Both the position numbers and the translations under genes were made by a program. From CAXTPV01 sp965276715 (GTDB lineage Bacteria; Pseudomonadota; Alphaproteobacteria; Acetobacterales; Acetobacteraceae), in the NCBI GenBank assembly GCA_965276715.1, contig OZ255622.1:3410001-3474000 (forward strand): a stretch of DNA of 64,000 bases, in the 5' to 3' direction. This document shows, in pieces, positions 8,361 through 15,533 of this stretch. The notes under the pieces were generated by a model that saw only the letters and a list, made by a program, of their open reading frames with translations, had not been told where the DNA came from and ran no database searches. Numbering within the stretch: position 1 is the first letter of the stretch; the number at the start of each line of letters is the position of its first letter.

Positions 8361-8861
8361 ATGCACATCTCTGGCGACGACAGCCGCAGCGACCCGGACA
8401 GCGCCGACCACGCACGCACGATCGACACCGTCGACGTCGAAGGCATCATGCGCGCGATCCCGCACCGCTACCCCATGCTGATGATCGACCGCATGGTCGA
8501 CGTCCACCTCGACGAGTCCGCCATCGGCATCAAGAACGTCACCGTCGGCGAACCCTTCTTCCAGGGCCATTTCCCGCAGCGTCCGGTGATGCCTGGCGTG
8601 CTGATCATCGAGGCGATGGCCCAGACCGCCGCCGCCCTGGTCGTCCTCACCCTCGGCCCCCGAGCCGAGGGCAAGCTCGTCTATTTCATGACCATCGAGG
8701 GCGCCAAGTTCCGCAGGCCCGTGGGGCCCGGCGACCAGTTGCGCATCCATGTCGACAAGGAACGGCACCGTGGCACCGTCTGGAAGTTCCGCGGGATCGC
8801 GCGCGTCGACGGCATCGACGTCGCCGAGGCCAGTTTCTCCGCCATGATCATGGGCGACTAG
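8361..8861 (+). CDS. fabZ: 3-hydroxyacyl-ACP dehydratase FabZ
   Basis: Dehydrates 3-hydroxyacyl-ACP to trans-2-enoyl-ACP in fatty acid synthesis; it draws on the same substrate as LpxA and LpxD, which explains its place in this cluster. The 166-residue hot-dog-fold product has PHRYPMLMIDR, the catalytic His in FFQGHFP (H70) and the catalytic Glu in GVLIIEAMAQ (E84), with the standard 14-residue spacing. A TTG one codon upstream (8358) is an alternative start. An N-terminal extension of about 20 acidic residues precedes the core. Gene order lpxD-fabZ-lpxA is the classic one. Confidence 0.97.
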   Translation: MHISGDDSRSDPDSADHARTIDTVDVEGIMRAIPHRYPMLMIDRMVDVHLDESAIGIKNVTVGEPFFQGHFPQRPVMPGVLIIEAMAQTAAALVVLTLGPRAEGKLVYFMTIEGAKFRRPVGPGDQLRIHVDKERHRGTVWKFRGIARVDGIDVAEASFSAMIMGD

Positions 8862-8959
8862 GCCCGGTTACTCACCGAAACACGGTGTCATTTTGACCGA
8901 CATGGCTTGGCGGATAGCGTGTCGGCCGCGGCCGAGCGGCATTTTGGGAGGCCAGCCTC

Positions 8960-9814
8960 TTGCACATCCAAGCCGCGTTCGAGGTGGGCGCATCGATCCA
9001 TCCGAGCGCCATCGTCGAGGCAGGCGCCCGCCTCGATCCGGGCGTCATCATCGGGCCGTTCTGCCGCGTGGGCGCGTCCGTCCGGATCGGAGCCGGCACC
9101 GAGCTCGTCTCCCATGTCGTCGTCGATGGCGAGACCGCCATCGGCGCCCGCTGCACACTCTATCCCTTCGTTACCGTGGGCCTGCCGCCGCAGGACCTGA
9201 AATACCGTGGCGAGCCGACCCGCACCGAGATCGGCGCCGGCTGCGTGCTGCGCGAGCACGTCACCGTCCATCGCGGCACCGTGACCGGCACCGGTGTCAC
9301 CCGGGTCGGGCGCGACTGCCTGCTGATGGCCGTGACCCACGTCGCGCATGACTGCGACATCGGCGACAGCGTCATCATCGCCAACAACGTCGTCATGGGC
9401 GGCCATGTCGTGATCGCGCCCGGCGCGCGGATCATGGGCTCGGCGGCCCTGCACCAGTTCGTCCGCATCGGCACCGGTGCCGTCGTCGGCGGCGTGGCCG
9501 GCGTCGAGCGCGACGTCATTCCCTACGGCAGCGTGCTCGGCAACCGCGCCCGGCTGGTCGGACTGAACTGGGTCGGGCTGCGGCGCAGCGGCGCGTCCGC
9601 GCAATCGCTGCAGCGTCTGCGGCATGCCTTCCGCACCCTCTTCCCCCGTTCCAGCGACACGGGCGCGTTCGCCGACCGGCTCGCGACCGTCCGGGCCGAA
9701 TTCGGCGACGAGGCGAAGGTCGCCGAGATCCTCGCCTTCATCGATGCCGGCGGCAAGCGCGGCTTGGTGCCCGCCGCGACCCGGATCGTCGAGGACGACG
9801 ATCCCGACGTCTGA
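8960..9814 (+). CDS. lpxA: Acyl-ACP--UDP-N-acetylglucosamine O-acyltransferase
   Basis: First step of lipid A synthesis: transfers a 3-hydroxyacyl chain from ACP to the 3-OH of UDP-GlcNAc. The 284-residue product has ten or so hexapeptide repeats forming the left-handed beta-helix, the H127-V-A-H130-D-C motif holding the catalytic histidine, and an alpha-helical C-terminus (LRRSGASAQSLQRLRHAFR). The start is TTG 8960, preceded by GGGAGG at seven bases; no ATG lies in frame nearby. It is 98 bp downstream of fabZ and 7 bp upstream of lpxI. Confidence 0.96.
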   Translation: MHIQAAFEVGASIHPSAIVEAGARLDPGVIIGPFCRVGASVRIGAGTELVSHVVVDGETAIGARCTLYPFVTVGLPPQDLKYRGEPTRTEIGAGCVLREHVTVHRGTVTGTGVTRVGRDCLLMAVTHVAHDCDIGDSVIIANNVVMGGHVVIAPGARIMGSAALHQFVRIGTGAVVGGVAGVERDVIPYGSVLGNRARLVGLNWVGLRRSGASAQSLQRLRHAFRTLFPRSSDTGAFADRLATVRAEFGDEAKVAEILAFIDAGGKRGLVPAATRIVEDDDPDV

Positions 9815-9821
9815 GCATGTC

Positions 9822-10655
9822 ATGACGGTCAACGACACGGTCGGCATCCTCGCCGGCGGCGGCCCGCTTCCGGGCCGCGTCGCCGAGGCCGTCGTCGGCG
9901 AAGGCCGGCCGGTCTTCATCGTGGCCTTCGAGGACTTCGCGGAAGCCGCCGTCATCGGGCCCTACCCGCACGCCTGGGCGCGGCCTGCCGCCGCCGGCCG
10001 CATCCTCTCCCTCCTCCGTGGCAATGGCTGCCGCGACATCGTGCTGATCGGTCCGATCAAGCGCCCTGGCCTGCGCGATCTCAGGCCGGACGCCGAGGGC
10101 GCGCGTCTGCTGGCCCGGATCGGCCGCGCCTTCTTCACCGGCGACGACGGCCTGCTCGCGGCGATCGTCCGGGTGCTCGGCGACGAGGGGTTTTCCGTCC
10201 GCGGTGCGCACGAGTTCCTGCCGCGCGCGCTTGGCAAGCCGGGGCCGCTCGGCAGGCACGCGCCCGATGCCCAGGCCCTCGCCGACATCGAGCGCGCGGT
10301 TGCCGTCATCCGTGCCCTCGGCCGCGTCGATGTCGGCCAGGGCTGCGTCGTCCAGCAGGGCGCCGTGCTCGCCGTCGAGACCATCGAGGGCACTGACCGC
10401 ATGCTGCGGCGCGTGCCGGAACTGGCACTTCCGGGCCCCGGCGGCGTCCTCGTCAAGCTCACCAAGCCGGGGCAGGAACGTCGCGCCGACATGCCGGCTA
10501 TCGGACCGGAAACCGTGGCTGCCGCCGCCGCGTCTGGCCTGCGGGGAATAGCCTTCGAGGCCGGCGGCACCCTGCTGATCGACGAGCCCGAAGCGATCGT
10601 GCACGCCGACGCGGCCGGGCTCTTCCTGTTCGGCCTCGACCAACACGACATCTGA
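9822..10655 (+). CDS. lpxI: UDP-2,3-diacylglucosamine pyrophosphatase LpxI
   Basis: Hydrolyses UDP-2,3-diacylglucosamine to lipid X; LpxI (DUF1009) replaces LpxH in most alphaproteobacteria. The 277-residue product has the N-terminal GILAGGGPLPG motif, GRILSLLRGNGCRDIVLIGP and the C-terminal domain with GQGCVVQQGAVLAVETIEGTDRM followed by LVKLTKPGQERRADMPAIGP, both conserved in the family. ATG 9822 lies just after the lpxA stop. lpxB, often next in related genomes, does not follow; gloA does. Confidence 0.95.
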   Translation: MTVNDTVGILAGGGPLPGRVAEAVVGEGRPVFIVAFEDFAEAAVIGPYPHAWARPAAAGRILSLLRGNGCRDIVLIGPIKRPGLRDLRPDAEGARLLARIGRAFFTGDDGLLAAIVRVLGDEGFSVRGAHEFLPRALGKPGPLGRHAPDAQALADIERAVAVIRALGRVDVGQGCVVQQGAVLAVETIEGTDRMLRRVPELALPGPGGVLVKLTKPGQERRADMPAIGPETVAAAAASGLRGIAFEAGGTLLIDEPEAIVHADAAGLFLFGLDQHDI

Positions 10656-10667
10656 AGGGAGCCCACG

Positions 10668-11060
10668 GTGGCCGGATATCTTCACACGATGCTTCGCGTC
10701 CGCGACCTCGACCGCAGCGTCGCTTTCTACACCGACCTGCTCGGCATGAAGGAACTTCGACGCAACGAGGTCCCGGGCGGCCGCTACACGCTCGTCTTCG
10801 TCGGCTACGACGACAATTCGCACGGCCAGGCCGAGATCGAGCTGACCCACAACTGGGACCAGGAGGTCGCCTATGAAGTTGGCAATGGCTTCGGCCATCT
10901 CGCCGTCGGCGTCCCTGACGTCGCCGCGTCGTGCGAGCATGTCCGGACCGGCGGCGGCAAGGTCACGCGCGAGGCCGGTCCGGTCAAGCATGGCACCACC
11001 GTCATCGCCTTCGTCGAGGACCCCGACGGCTACAAGATCGAGCTGATCGAACGCCGCTAG
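10668..11060 (+). CDS. gloA: Lactoylglutathione lyase (glyoxalase I)
   Basis: Converts the hemithioacetal of methylglyoxal and glutathione to S-lactoylglutathione in the cytoplasm. The 130-residue product matches the compact bacterial form. Metal ligands expected for the family are all present: H6, E58 (in AEIELTHNW), H77 (in GFGHLAVGV) and E125 (in GYKIELIE). Start is GTG 10668 after GAAGGGAGC. It is 12 bp after lpxI and may be the last gene of the operon, since a large hairpin starts at its stop codon. Confidence 0.96.
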   Translation: MAGYLHTMLRVRDLDRSVAFYTDLLGMKELRRNEVPGGRYTLVFVGYDDNSHGQAEIELTHNWDQEVAYEVGNGFGHLAVGVPDVAASCEHVRTGGGKVTREAGPVKHGTTVIAFVEDPDGYKIELIERR

Positions 11061-11119
11061 AGCAACCCCAGCCTGACTGGAACCCGCTGCGTTCCTGTCG
11101 GGCTGGGATAAGTTGCTCT
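11059..11119. repeat. Three-tier inverted repeat overlapping the gloA stop
   Basis: Nested arms: AGAGCAAC (11059-11066) with GTTGCTCT (11112-11119); CCCAGCC (11067-11073) with GGCTGGG (11101-11107); and an inner GGAAC/GTTCC pair. It starts in the TAG of gloA. It could act as a terminator or 3' mRNA stabiliser, although there is no T-tract. Its length and imperfect nesting also fit a dispersed palindromic element; only one copy was noticed in the window. Confidence 0.65.
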
Positions 11120-11227
11120 ACATCGTATGTGTCTAGCGGACCCGCCTTGGCCGGACCGGCACCGGTTCGGCCGAGGAATGGGTTTTATATTTTTCGATCT
11201 TTCGCTTTTAATTGATTCGTAATAACA

Positions 11228-11701
11228 ATGGGGCATGCAATTAACGACATCGTCGGGTTGCGCCACCGGATGCCCCACGCCTTCGATCGGGCTGCCATGA
11301 GCGCCGACCAACCCTCCGCGAAGGGCCGCCGCCAATCCGGCGCGCTGTCCGCCGGGGAGCGGATCAAGGCGCTCCGCCGCAGCCGCGGCTGGACCCAGGA
11401 CCAACTCGCGCAGGCAACCGGCGTCTCGCGCAGTGCCGTCGCACAGTGGGAGACCGGCCGCGCCGGCTTCGGCGCCAAGGCCCGCCTGATCGCCGAGGCC
11501 CTCGACGTGCCGATGCGGCAGCTCCAGCCGGGTCAACACGCCGAGCCGCCGCTGCGGCTGCGCGACCCGATGCTCATCTCGAGCGACGAGATCGCCTTGA
11601 TCCGCATGTTCCGCGAACTCGACGCGGACGACCAGGCCTGCGTCATCCACGTCGCCAGCAAGCTCGCGACCATCATCACGCATCGCTCCGATCCGCGCTG
11701 A
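11228..11701 (+). CDS. XRE-family transcriptional regulator
   Basis: A 157-residue product with a helix-turn-helix of the Cro/C1 (XRE) type at about residues 44-98: RIKALRRSRGWTQDQLAQAT, then GVSRSAVAQWETGRAGFGAK. The C-terminal half is short and gives no ligand domain. The region immediately upstream (11180-11227) is unusually AT-rich and probably holds its promoter. ATG 11228 has no Shine-Dalgarno sequence; ATG 11297 (MSADQPSAKG) is an equally plausible start and keeps the whole HTH. Target genes are unknown. Confidence 0.85.
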   Translation: MGHAINDIVGLRHRMPHAFDRAAMSADQPSAKGRRQSGALSAGERIKALRRSRGWTQDQLAQATGVSRSAVAQWETGRAGFGAKARLIAEALDVPMRQLQPGQHAEPPLRLRDPMLISSDEIALIRMFRELDADDQACVIHVASKLATIITHRSDPR

Positions 11702-11779
11702 GCCGTCCCGGTCGACGCCGACGCGACGGAAGGCCGCGTCGTGCGTTCGCATCGGACAGGCAGCAGTCGGAGCCGGGAC

Positions 11780-12619
11780 ATGAGCGCAAGCGCAGGCGAG
11801 AACTGGTCGAGCACGTCGCTCGCGACGGTCCCCTCACTCGAAGGCGAAGCCCAGGGCGAACTCGAGCATGCGCTGGCCCGACTCGAGGCCGGCCGGGGAC
11901 TGCTCGTCCGCCTCGCCGACCTGATGGGCGGCGCGGTGGGGCGCATGAGCACGATGGGCGCGCGCAGCCTCGGGCTCGCGCCCCATCTGCAGGGCAAGCT
12001 TCGCGGCATCGCCGAGACGGCGCTTGCCCGGGCCTACGACGTCGCCGTGGTCGGGATGCGCGACGGCGCGGCCGTGCGCCCGCGTCAGGACCGCACCGTC
12101 GGTCGTGCCACGCAGGTCGCGGTCGTCGCTTCCGGCGCGGCCGGAGGCATGTCGGGTTTCGCTGGCTTCATCCCCGACATCGGCTTCTCGACGGTCGCGA
12201 TCATGCGCGAGATCGCACGCATCGCGCGCGAGGAAGGCGAGGATCTCGCGACGCTCGATTCGCGCCGGGCCTGCCTCGAGGTGTTCGCCTTGAAGGGCCT
12301 CGGCAGCCAGCCCGACGAAAGCGGGCTCGGCTATTTCTCTGCCCGTTCCATGATGCGCGGCACGCCGATGGTGATGCTCATCTCCGAGGTCGCGTCGCGC
12401 TACGGCATCGTCATCGGCCAGAAATTCGCCGTCCAGATGATGCCTGTCGCGGGCGCGCTCTGCGGCGCCTCGCTCAACGCCGCCTTCCTCTCGCACTATC
12501 AGGAACTCGCGCGCGCCCATTTCACCGTCCGCCGGCTCGAGCGGATCCACGGCGCCAAGGTGCGCGAGGTCGCCGAGCTGATCCGCGAGCGCCTCGCATC
12601 GAGGGTCGCCACGACCTGA
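11780..12619 (+). CDS. EcsC family protein
   Basis: The 279-residue product matches the EcsC family pattern: a helical N-terminus, a glycine-rich segment (VASGAAGGMSGFAGFIPDIG), IMREIARIAREEGEDL, then FALKGLGS and GAALCGASLNAAFLSHYQELARAHF-like C-terminal helices. EcsC is named after a Bacillus gene beside an ABC transporter, but no biochemical function is established. Start ATG 11780 is preferred over GTG 11741, which adds only a basic stretch. No functional partner is evident nearby. Confidence 0.85.
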   Translation: MSASAGENWSSTSLATVPSLEGEAQGELEHALARLEAGRGLLVRLADLMGGAVGRMSTMGARSLGLAPHLQGKLRGIAETALARAYDVAVVGMRDGAAVRPRQDRTVGRATQVAVVASGAAGGMSGFAGFIPDIGFSTVAIMREIARIAREEGEDLATLDSRRACLEVFALKGLGSQPDESGLGYFSARSMMRGTPMVMLISEVASRYGIVIGQKFAVQMMPVAGALCGASLNAAFLSHYQELARAHFTVRRLERIHGAKVREVAELIRERLASRVATT

Positions 12620-12644
12620 TGGCGCCGTCCGCAGGTGCCGTGCC

Positions 12645-12809
12645 TCATCCGCGAACGACCCCCACCACGGCCGCGAACATCGCGATGCCGCAAAGGGTCA
12701 CCGCGACATAGACCGACACCCCGTCGATGAAATGCGGGATCATCCAGCGCACCGCCATGAAGCCGCCCGCCATCGCCAGCATGATCAGCACGAACCGTAT
12801 CGTCGCCAT
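12645..12809 (-). CDS. Small hydrophobic membrane protein
   Basis: A 54-residue product (MATIRFVLIMLAMAGGFMAV...) with two predicted membrane segments covering most of its length. The start is set at 12809 because GGAGG lies five bases upstream on the minus strand; longer readings begin inside aat-proximal sequence. It is convergent with the EcsC gene and divergent from aat (38 bp between starts). No family recognised. Confidence 0.6.
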   Translation of the reverse strand: MATIRFVLIMLAMAGGFMAVRWMIPHFIDGVSVYVAVTLCGIAMFAAVVGVVRG

Positions 12810-12847
12810 CTGGTCCTCCGGCTGCCCCGCATCCATGATCGAGCGCC

Positions 12848-13513
12848 ATGCCGATGCCCGTAACGCGACGGCCGATCGAGGTCACGCCGGAAATGATGCT
12901 CAAGGCATACCGCCTCGGCCTCTTTCCGATGGCCGAGACCCGTGACGGCAACCGGCTCTACTGGCTCGATCCCGAGCAGCGCGGCATCCTGCCGCTCGAA
13001 CGCTTCCATCTCCCGCGCAAGCTCCGCCGTCTGGTCCGCTCCGGGCGATTCGGCGTCACCGTCGATTGCGACTTCCCTGCCGTGATCGCCAGTTGCGCCA
13101 GCGCCCGCGAGGGCCGCGACGACACCTGGATCAACGCCGACATCGAGCGCCTCTTCACCGAGCTCGCGCGCCGCGGCCACGCCCACAGCGTCGAGACCCG
13201 TCTCGACGGTGCCATCGTCGGCGGCCTCTACGGCGTCGTCATCGGCGGCGCCTTCTTCGGCGAGAGCATGTTCAGCACCGTGACCGACGCCTCGAAGGTG
13301 GCACTCGTCCATCTCGTCGCCAGGCTTCGCCTGAGTGGCTTCGCGCTGCTCGACACGCAGTTCGTGACCCCCCATCTCGCGCGCTTCGGGGCGCTCGAGA
13401 TCCCGCGCGCCGACTACAAGGCGATGCTCGCGCGTGCGGTCGCGACACCGGCATCGTGGACCGACGAGCCCGACGCCCGGGATGTCGCCGCCGAGATCGA
13501 CCGCCTGGACTGA
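12848..13513 (+). CDS. aat: Leucyl/phenylalanyl-tRNA--protein transferase
   Basis: Attaches Leu or Phe from aminoacyl-tRNA to the N-terminus of proteins with basic N-terminal residues, creating ClpS/ClpAP degradation signals. The 221-residue product shows the family motifs AYRLGLFPMAE, YWLDPEQRGILPL, DDTWINADI, GHAHSVETR, and the strongly conserved GGAFFGESMFS followed by SGFALLDTQFVTPHL. Start at ATG 12848; ATG 12854 two codons later is equally possible. The gene after it starts within 10 bp, but has no clear functional link. Confidence 0.96.
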   Translation: MPMPVTRRPIEVTPEMMLKAYRLGLFPMAETRDGNRLYWLDPEQRGILPLERFHLPRKLRRLVRSGRFGVTVDCDFPAVIASCASAREGRDDTWINADIERLFTELARRGHAHSVETRLDGAIVGGLYGVVIGGAFFGESMFSTVTDASKVALVHLVARLRLSGFALLDTQFVTPHLARFGALEIPRADYKAMLARAVATPASWTDEPDARDVAAEIDRLD

Positions 13514-13522
13514 GGAGGGCAT

Positions 13523-14098
13523 GTGCGCGCAGCCATCGGAACGGCCATCGTCATGATCGCGATCGGGCCTGCTCTCGCCGCGAGCGACAAGCCGCCGGCG
13601 ATGCCGAGCCGGGATGCAACCATCCTCTATCAGGTCAAGGCGCAAGGCCGTTCGCAGCTTGTCCGCGTCTATTTCGGCCGGCACGGCGACCTGCTGCGCT
13701 CCGACGGCCCGAATGGTGTCGGCGACACCGTGCTCGACCGCGCCACCGGCACGCTCACCGTGGTGATGAACGACCAGCGTGTCTTCATCGTCATTCCGTC
13801 CAAGGGTCCGATCGCCGACCCGTTCCTGCTCGACCCGTCGGATGCCTATCAGCGCGCGGGCTCGACCGAGACCATCGCGGGCCTCGCCTGCGATGACTGG
13901 CTGGTCACCGCGCCGAAGGGCCACGCTCGCGCATGCGTCACGCCCGACGGGCTGCTGCTCGCGGCGAGCGGCGTCGACGGGACCGGTGCCGCCGGTGAGG
14001 TGAGGGCGACCAGCGTCTCGACCGCGCCACTGTCCCCTGACATTTTCGCGCCGCCCCCAGGCTACCAGCGCATCGCCCAGCCGGCGGTCAGGCCATGA
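13523..14098 (+). CDS. Exported protein of unknown function (tandem paralogue 1)
   Basis: A 191-residue product with a signal peptide (about residues 1-19, MRAAIGTAIVMIAIGPALAA). The mature part reads as beta-rich: ATILYQVKAQ, DTVLDRATGTLTVVMNDQRV, then ETIAGLACDDWLV and HARACVTPDGLLLAAS, with a single cysteine pair (C in GLACDDW and ARACVTPDG) that could form a disulfide. Start is GTG 13523 after GAGGAGGG. The next gene overlaps by ATGA and shares the layout (DTTIVYVV; VAGLSCTEW; VCLTADGVLLRA), so the two arose by duplication. The pattern resembles DUF4412-like exported proteins, which I cannot confirm. Confidence 0.7.
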   Translation: MRAAIGTAIVMIAIGPALAASDKPPAMPSRDATILYQVKAQGRSQLVRVYFGRHGDLLRSDGPNGVGDTVLDRATGTLTVVMNDQRVFIVIPSKGPIADPFLLDPSDAYQRAGSTETIAGLACDDWLVTAPKGHARACVTPDGLLLAASGVDGTGAAGEVRATSVSTAPLSPDIFAPPPGYQRIAQPAVRP

Positions 14099-14646
14099 AC
14101 CGGACGGCAACCGTGTCGCTCGGAGCGTTGCTCACCCTCGCCGCACGACCCGCGCGGGCCGATGCGATGCCGTACGTCTTCCCGCAATCCGACACGACGA
14201 TCGTCTACGTCGTCGGAGGTGCGACACCGGTCAGGCAGACCTTGCGCGTCTCGGCGTCCCTCGGTCTGCAGCGCGTCGATGCGCCCGGCGGCGGCATGGC
14301 GGTCATCACCGACACCGTCCGTCGCACCATGACAGTGCTCGACGAGACGGCCCACACCTTCAGCCAGGGCGCCGCCCCGCCGGGGACGGCCGACATGCGC
14401 GGCAGGCGCGCGCCCGGCGATTACGTGCGCGACGGCGACGCCACCGTCGCGGGCCTTTCCTGCACCGAATGGTCTACCCATGATCCCGCCGGCCACGCCG
14501 TCACCGTCTGCCTGACCGCCGACGGCGTGCTGCTGCGCGCACGCGCCGGCACGCAGATCCTCGTCGAGGCGTCCTCGGTCGATCACGCGACGCAGGATCC
14601 GGCCCTGTTCCAGCCGCCGCCCTCCTGGCGCCGGATCGCGCGTTGA
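14095..14646 (+). CDS. Exported protein of unknown function (tandem paralogue 2)
   Basis: A 183-residue product with an N-terminal signal peptide (about residues 1-23). It aligns by eye with the preceding gene: YVFPQSDTTIVYVV, ITDTVRRTMTVLDETAHTFS, ATVAGLSCTEWST and HAVTVCLTADGVLLRA, ending F-Q-P-P-P-S-W-R-R-I-A versus F-A-P-P-P-G-Y-Q-R-I-A. Both cysteines are kept. The start overlaps the upstream stop (ATGA), indicating translational coupling. Both products probably act in the periplasm, perhaps as a heteromer; function unknown. Confidence 0.7.
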   Translation: MNRTATVSLGALLTLAARPARADAMPYVFPQSDTTIVYVVGGATPVRQTLRVSASLGLQRVDAPGGGMAVITDTVRRTMTVLDETAHTFSQGAAPPGTADMRGRRAPGDYVRDGDATVAGLSCTEWSTHDPAGHAVTVCLTADGVLLRARAGTQILVEASSVDHATQDPALFQPPPSWRRIAR

Positions 14647-14729
14647 GCGGGACCGTCAAGCTTCGCAACAAACTTCGCCTCGAAAACGCCATGTCCCGCC
14701 CCCTAACTGATCGGCAGGAGGATTTTCGG

Positions 14730-15035
14730 ATGTTCACCAAGACACGCGTTCTCGCCGGCTGCACGGCCCTCGCGCTGGGGCTCGCCACCATCGCCCCGGC
14801 CCAGGCCTACTGGCATCGCGGATACTACCACCCGTACTACCATCGCGGCCCCGGCCTCGGTGTCGGCCTTCTGGCGGGAGCCGCCGTCGGGGCGCTGGCG
14901 GGTGCCGCGATCGCCCGTCCCTATGCGCCGGCCTACGCGCCGCCGCCGGTGGTCTACGCGCCACCGCCGGTGGTCTACGCGGCCCCGCCGCCCCCGGTCG
15001 CCTACGCCGCTCCGGGCTATTACCCGGGCTACTGA
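14730..15035 (+). CDS. Small exported Gly/Pro/Tyr-rich protein
   Basis: A 101-residue product with a signal peptide ending in APAQA, then a His/Tyr-rich segment (YWHRGYYHPYYHRG), a hydrophobic glycine-zipper-like stretch (GVGLLAGAAVGALAGAAIA) and imperfect repeats of P-P-P-V-V-Y-A to the end. The start is ATG 14730, eight bases after AGGAGG; an earlier in-frame start at 14643 would bury the signal peptide. Similar short surface or periplasmic proteins are common in alphaproteobacteria without known function. A terminator-like hairpin follows. Confidence 0.75.
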   Translation: MFTKTRVLAGCTALALGLATIAPAQAYWHRGYYHPYYHRGPGLGVGLLAGAAVGALAGAAIARPYAPAYAPPPVVYAPPPVVYAAPPPPVAYAAPGYYPGY

Positions 15036-15058
15036 TCTGCCCGGGCGGATCTGCGGAT

Positions 15059-15080
15059 CGGGGCGCCCGCGGGCGCCCCG
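15059..15080. terminator. Bidirectional terminator-like hairpin between converging genes
   Basis: Perfect palindrome CGGGGCGCCC-GC-GGGCGCCCCG between the stop of the small exported protein gene (+) and the stop of bcp (-). A strong stem without a T-tract, positioned where converging transcripts should end. Confidence 0.7.
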
Positions 15081-15083
15081 ACC

Positions 15084-15533
15084 TCAGGCGGCCGCCTTCA
15101 TCACTTCCGCCGCATGACCCGGGACCTTCACCCCGCGCCATATCTTGATGATCCTGCCGTCCGGTCCGATCAGGAACGTCGACCGGTCGATACCCATGTA
15201 TGTCTTGCCGTACATGGATTTCTCGGCCCAGGCGCCGAAGGCCTCGACCACGCCGCTGTCGTCGGAGGCGAGCGGGAAGGTCAGCTTGTATTTCGAGGCG
15301 AACGATTCGAGCTTCTTGACCGGATCCTTCGACACGCCCACCACGTCGAGCCCGAGCTTGCCGAGCGACGGCAGCGCCTCCTCGAACGCGCAGGCCTCCT
15401 TGGTGCAGCCCGGCGTGTCCGCCTTCGGATAGAAATAGAGCACCAGTTTTCGTCCCGCATAGTCCGCCAAGCGAACCGCCCGCCCGCCCGTCGCCGGCAT
15501 GCTGAATGCCGGCGACGCGTCTCCTTCGACCAT
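15084..15533 (-). CDS. bcp: Thioredoxin-dependent thiol peroxidase (Bcp/PrxQ peroxiredoxin)
   Basis: Reduces hydroperoxides using thioredoxin. The 149-residue product has the peroxiredoxin fold with FYPKADTPGCTKEACAFEE: peroxidatic C43 and, five residues on, C48, which serves as resolving cysteine in the Bcp subclass. The start codon (15531-15533) directly abuts the glnE stop (15534-15536), so the two genes form a minus-strand operon glnE-bcp. The C-terminal part (STFLIGPDGRIIKIWRGVKV) is typical. Confidence 0.95.
   Translation of the reverse strand: MVEGDASPAFSMPATGGRAVRLADYAGRKLVLYFYPKADTPGCTKEACAFEEALPSLGKLGLDVVGVSKDPVKKLESFASKYKLTFPLASDDSGVVEAFGAWAEKSMYGKTYMGIDRSTFLIGPDGRIIKIWRGVKVPGHAAEVMKAAA

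Noticed and set aside
3881..8768. Two long minus-strand frames (about 830-870 codons) opposite bamA, ompH, lpxD and fabZ
   Set aside because: They overlap each other and well-supported genes, and their translations show only GC-driven composition.
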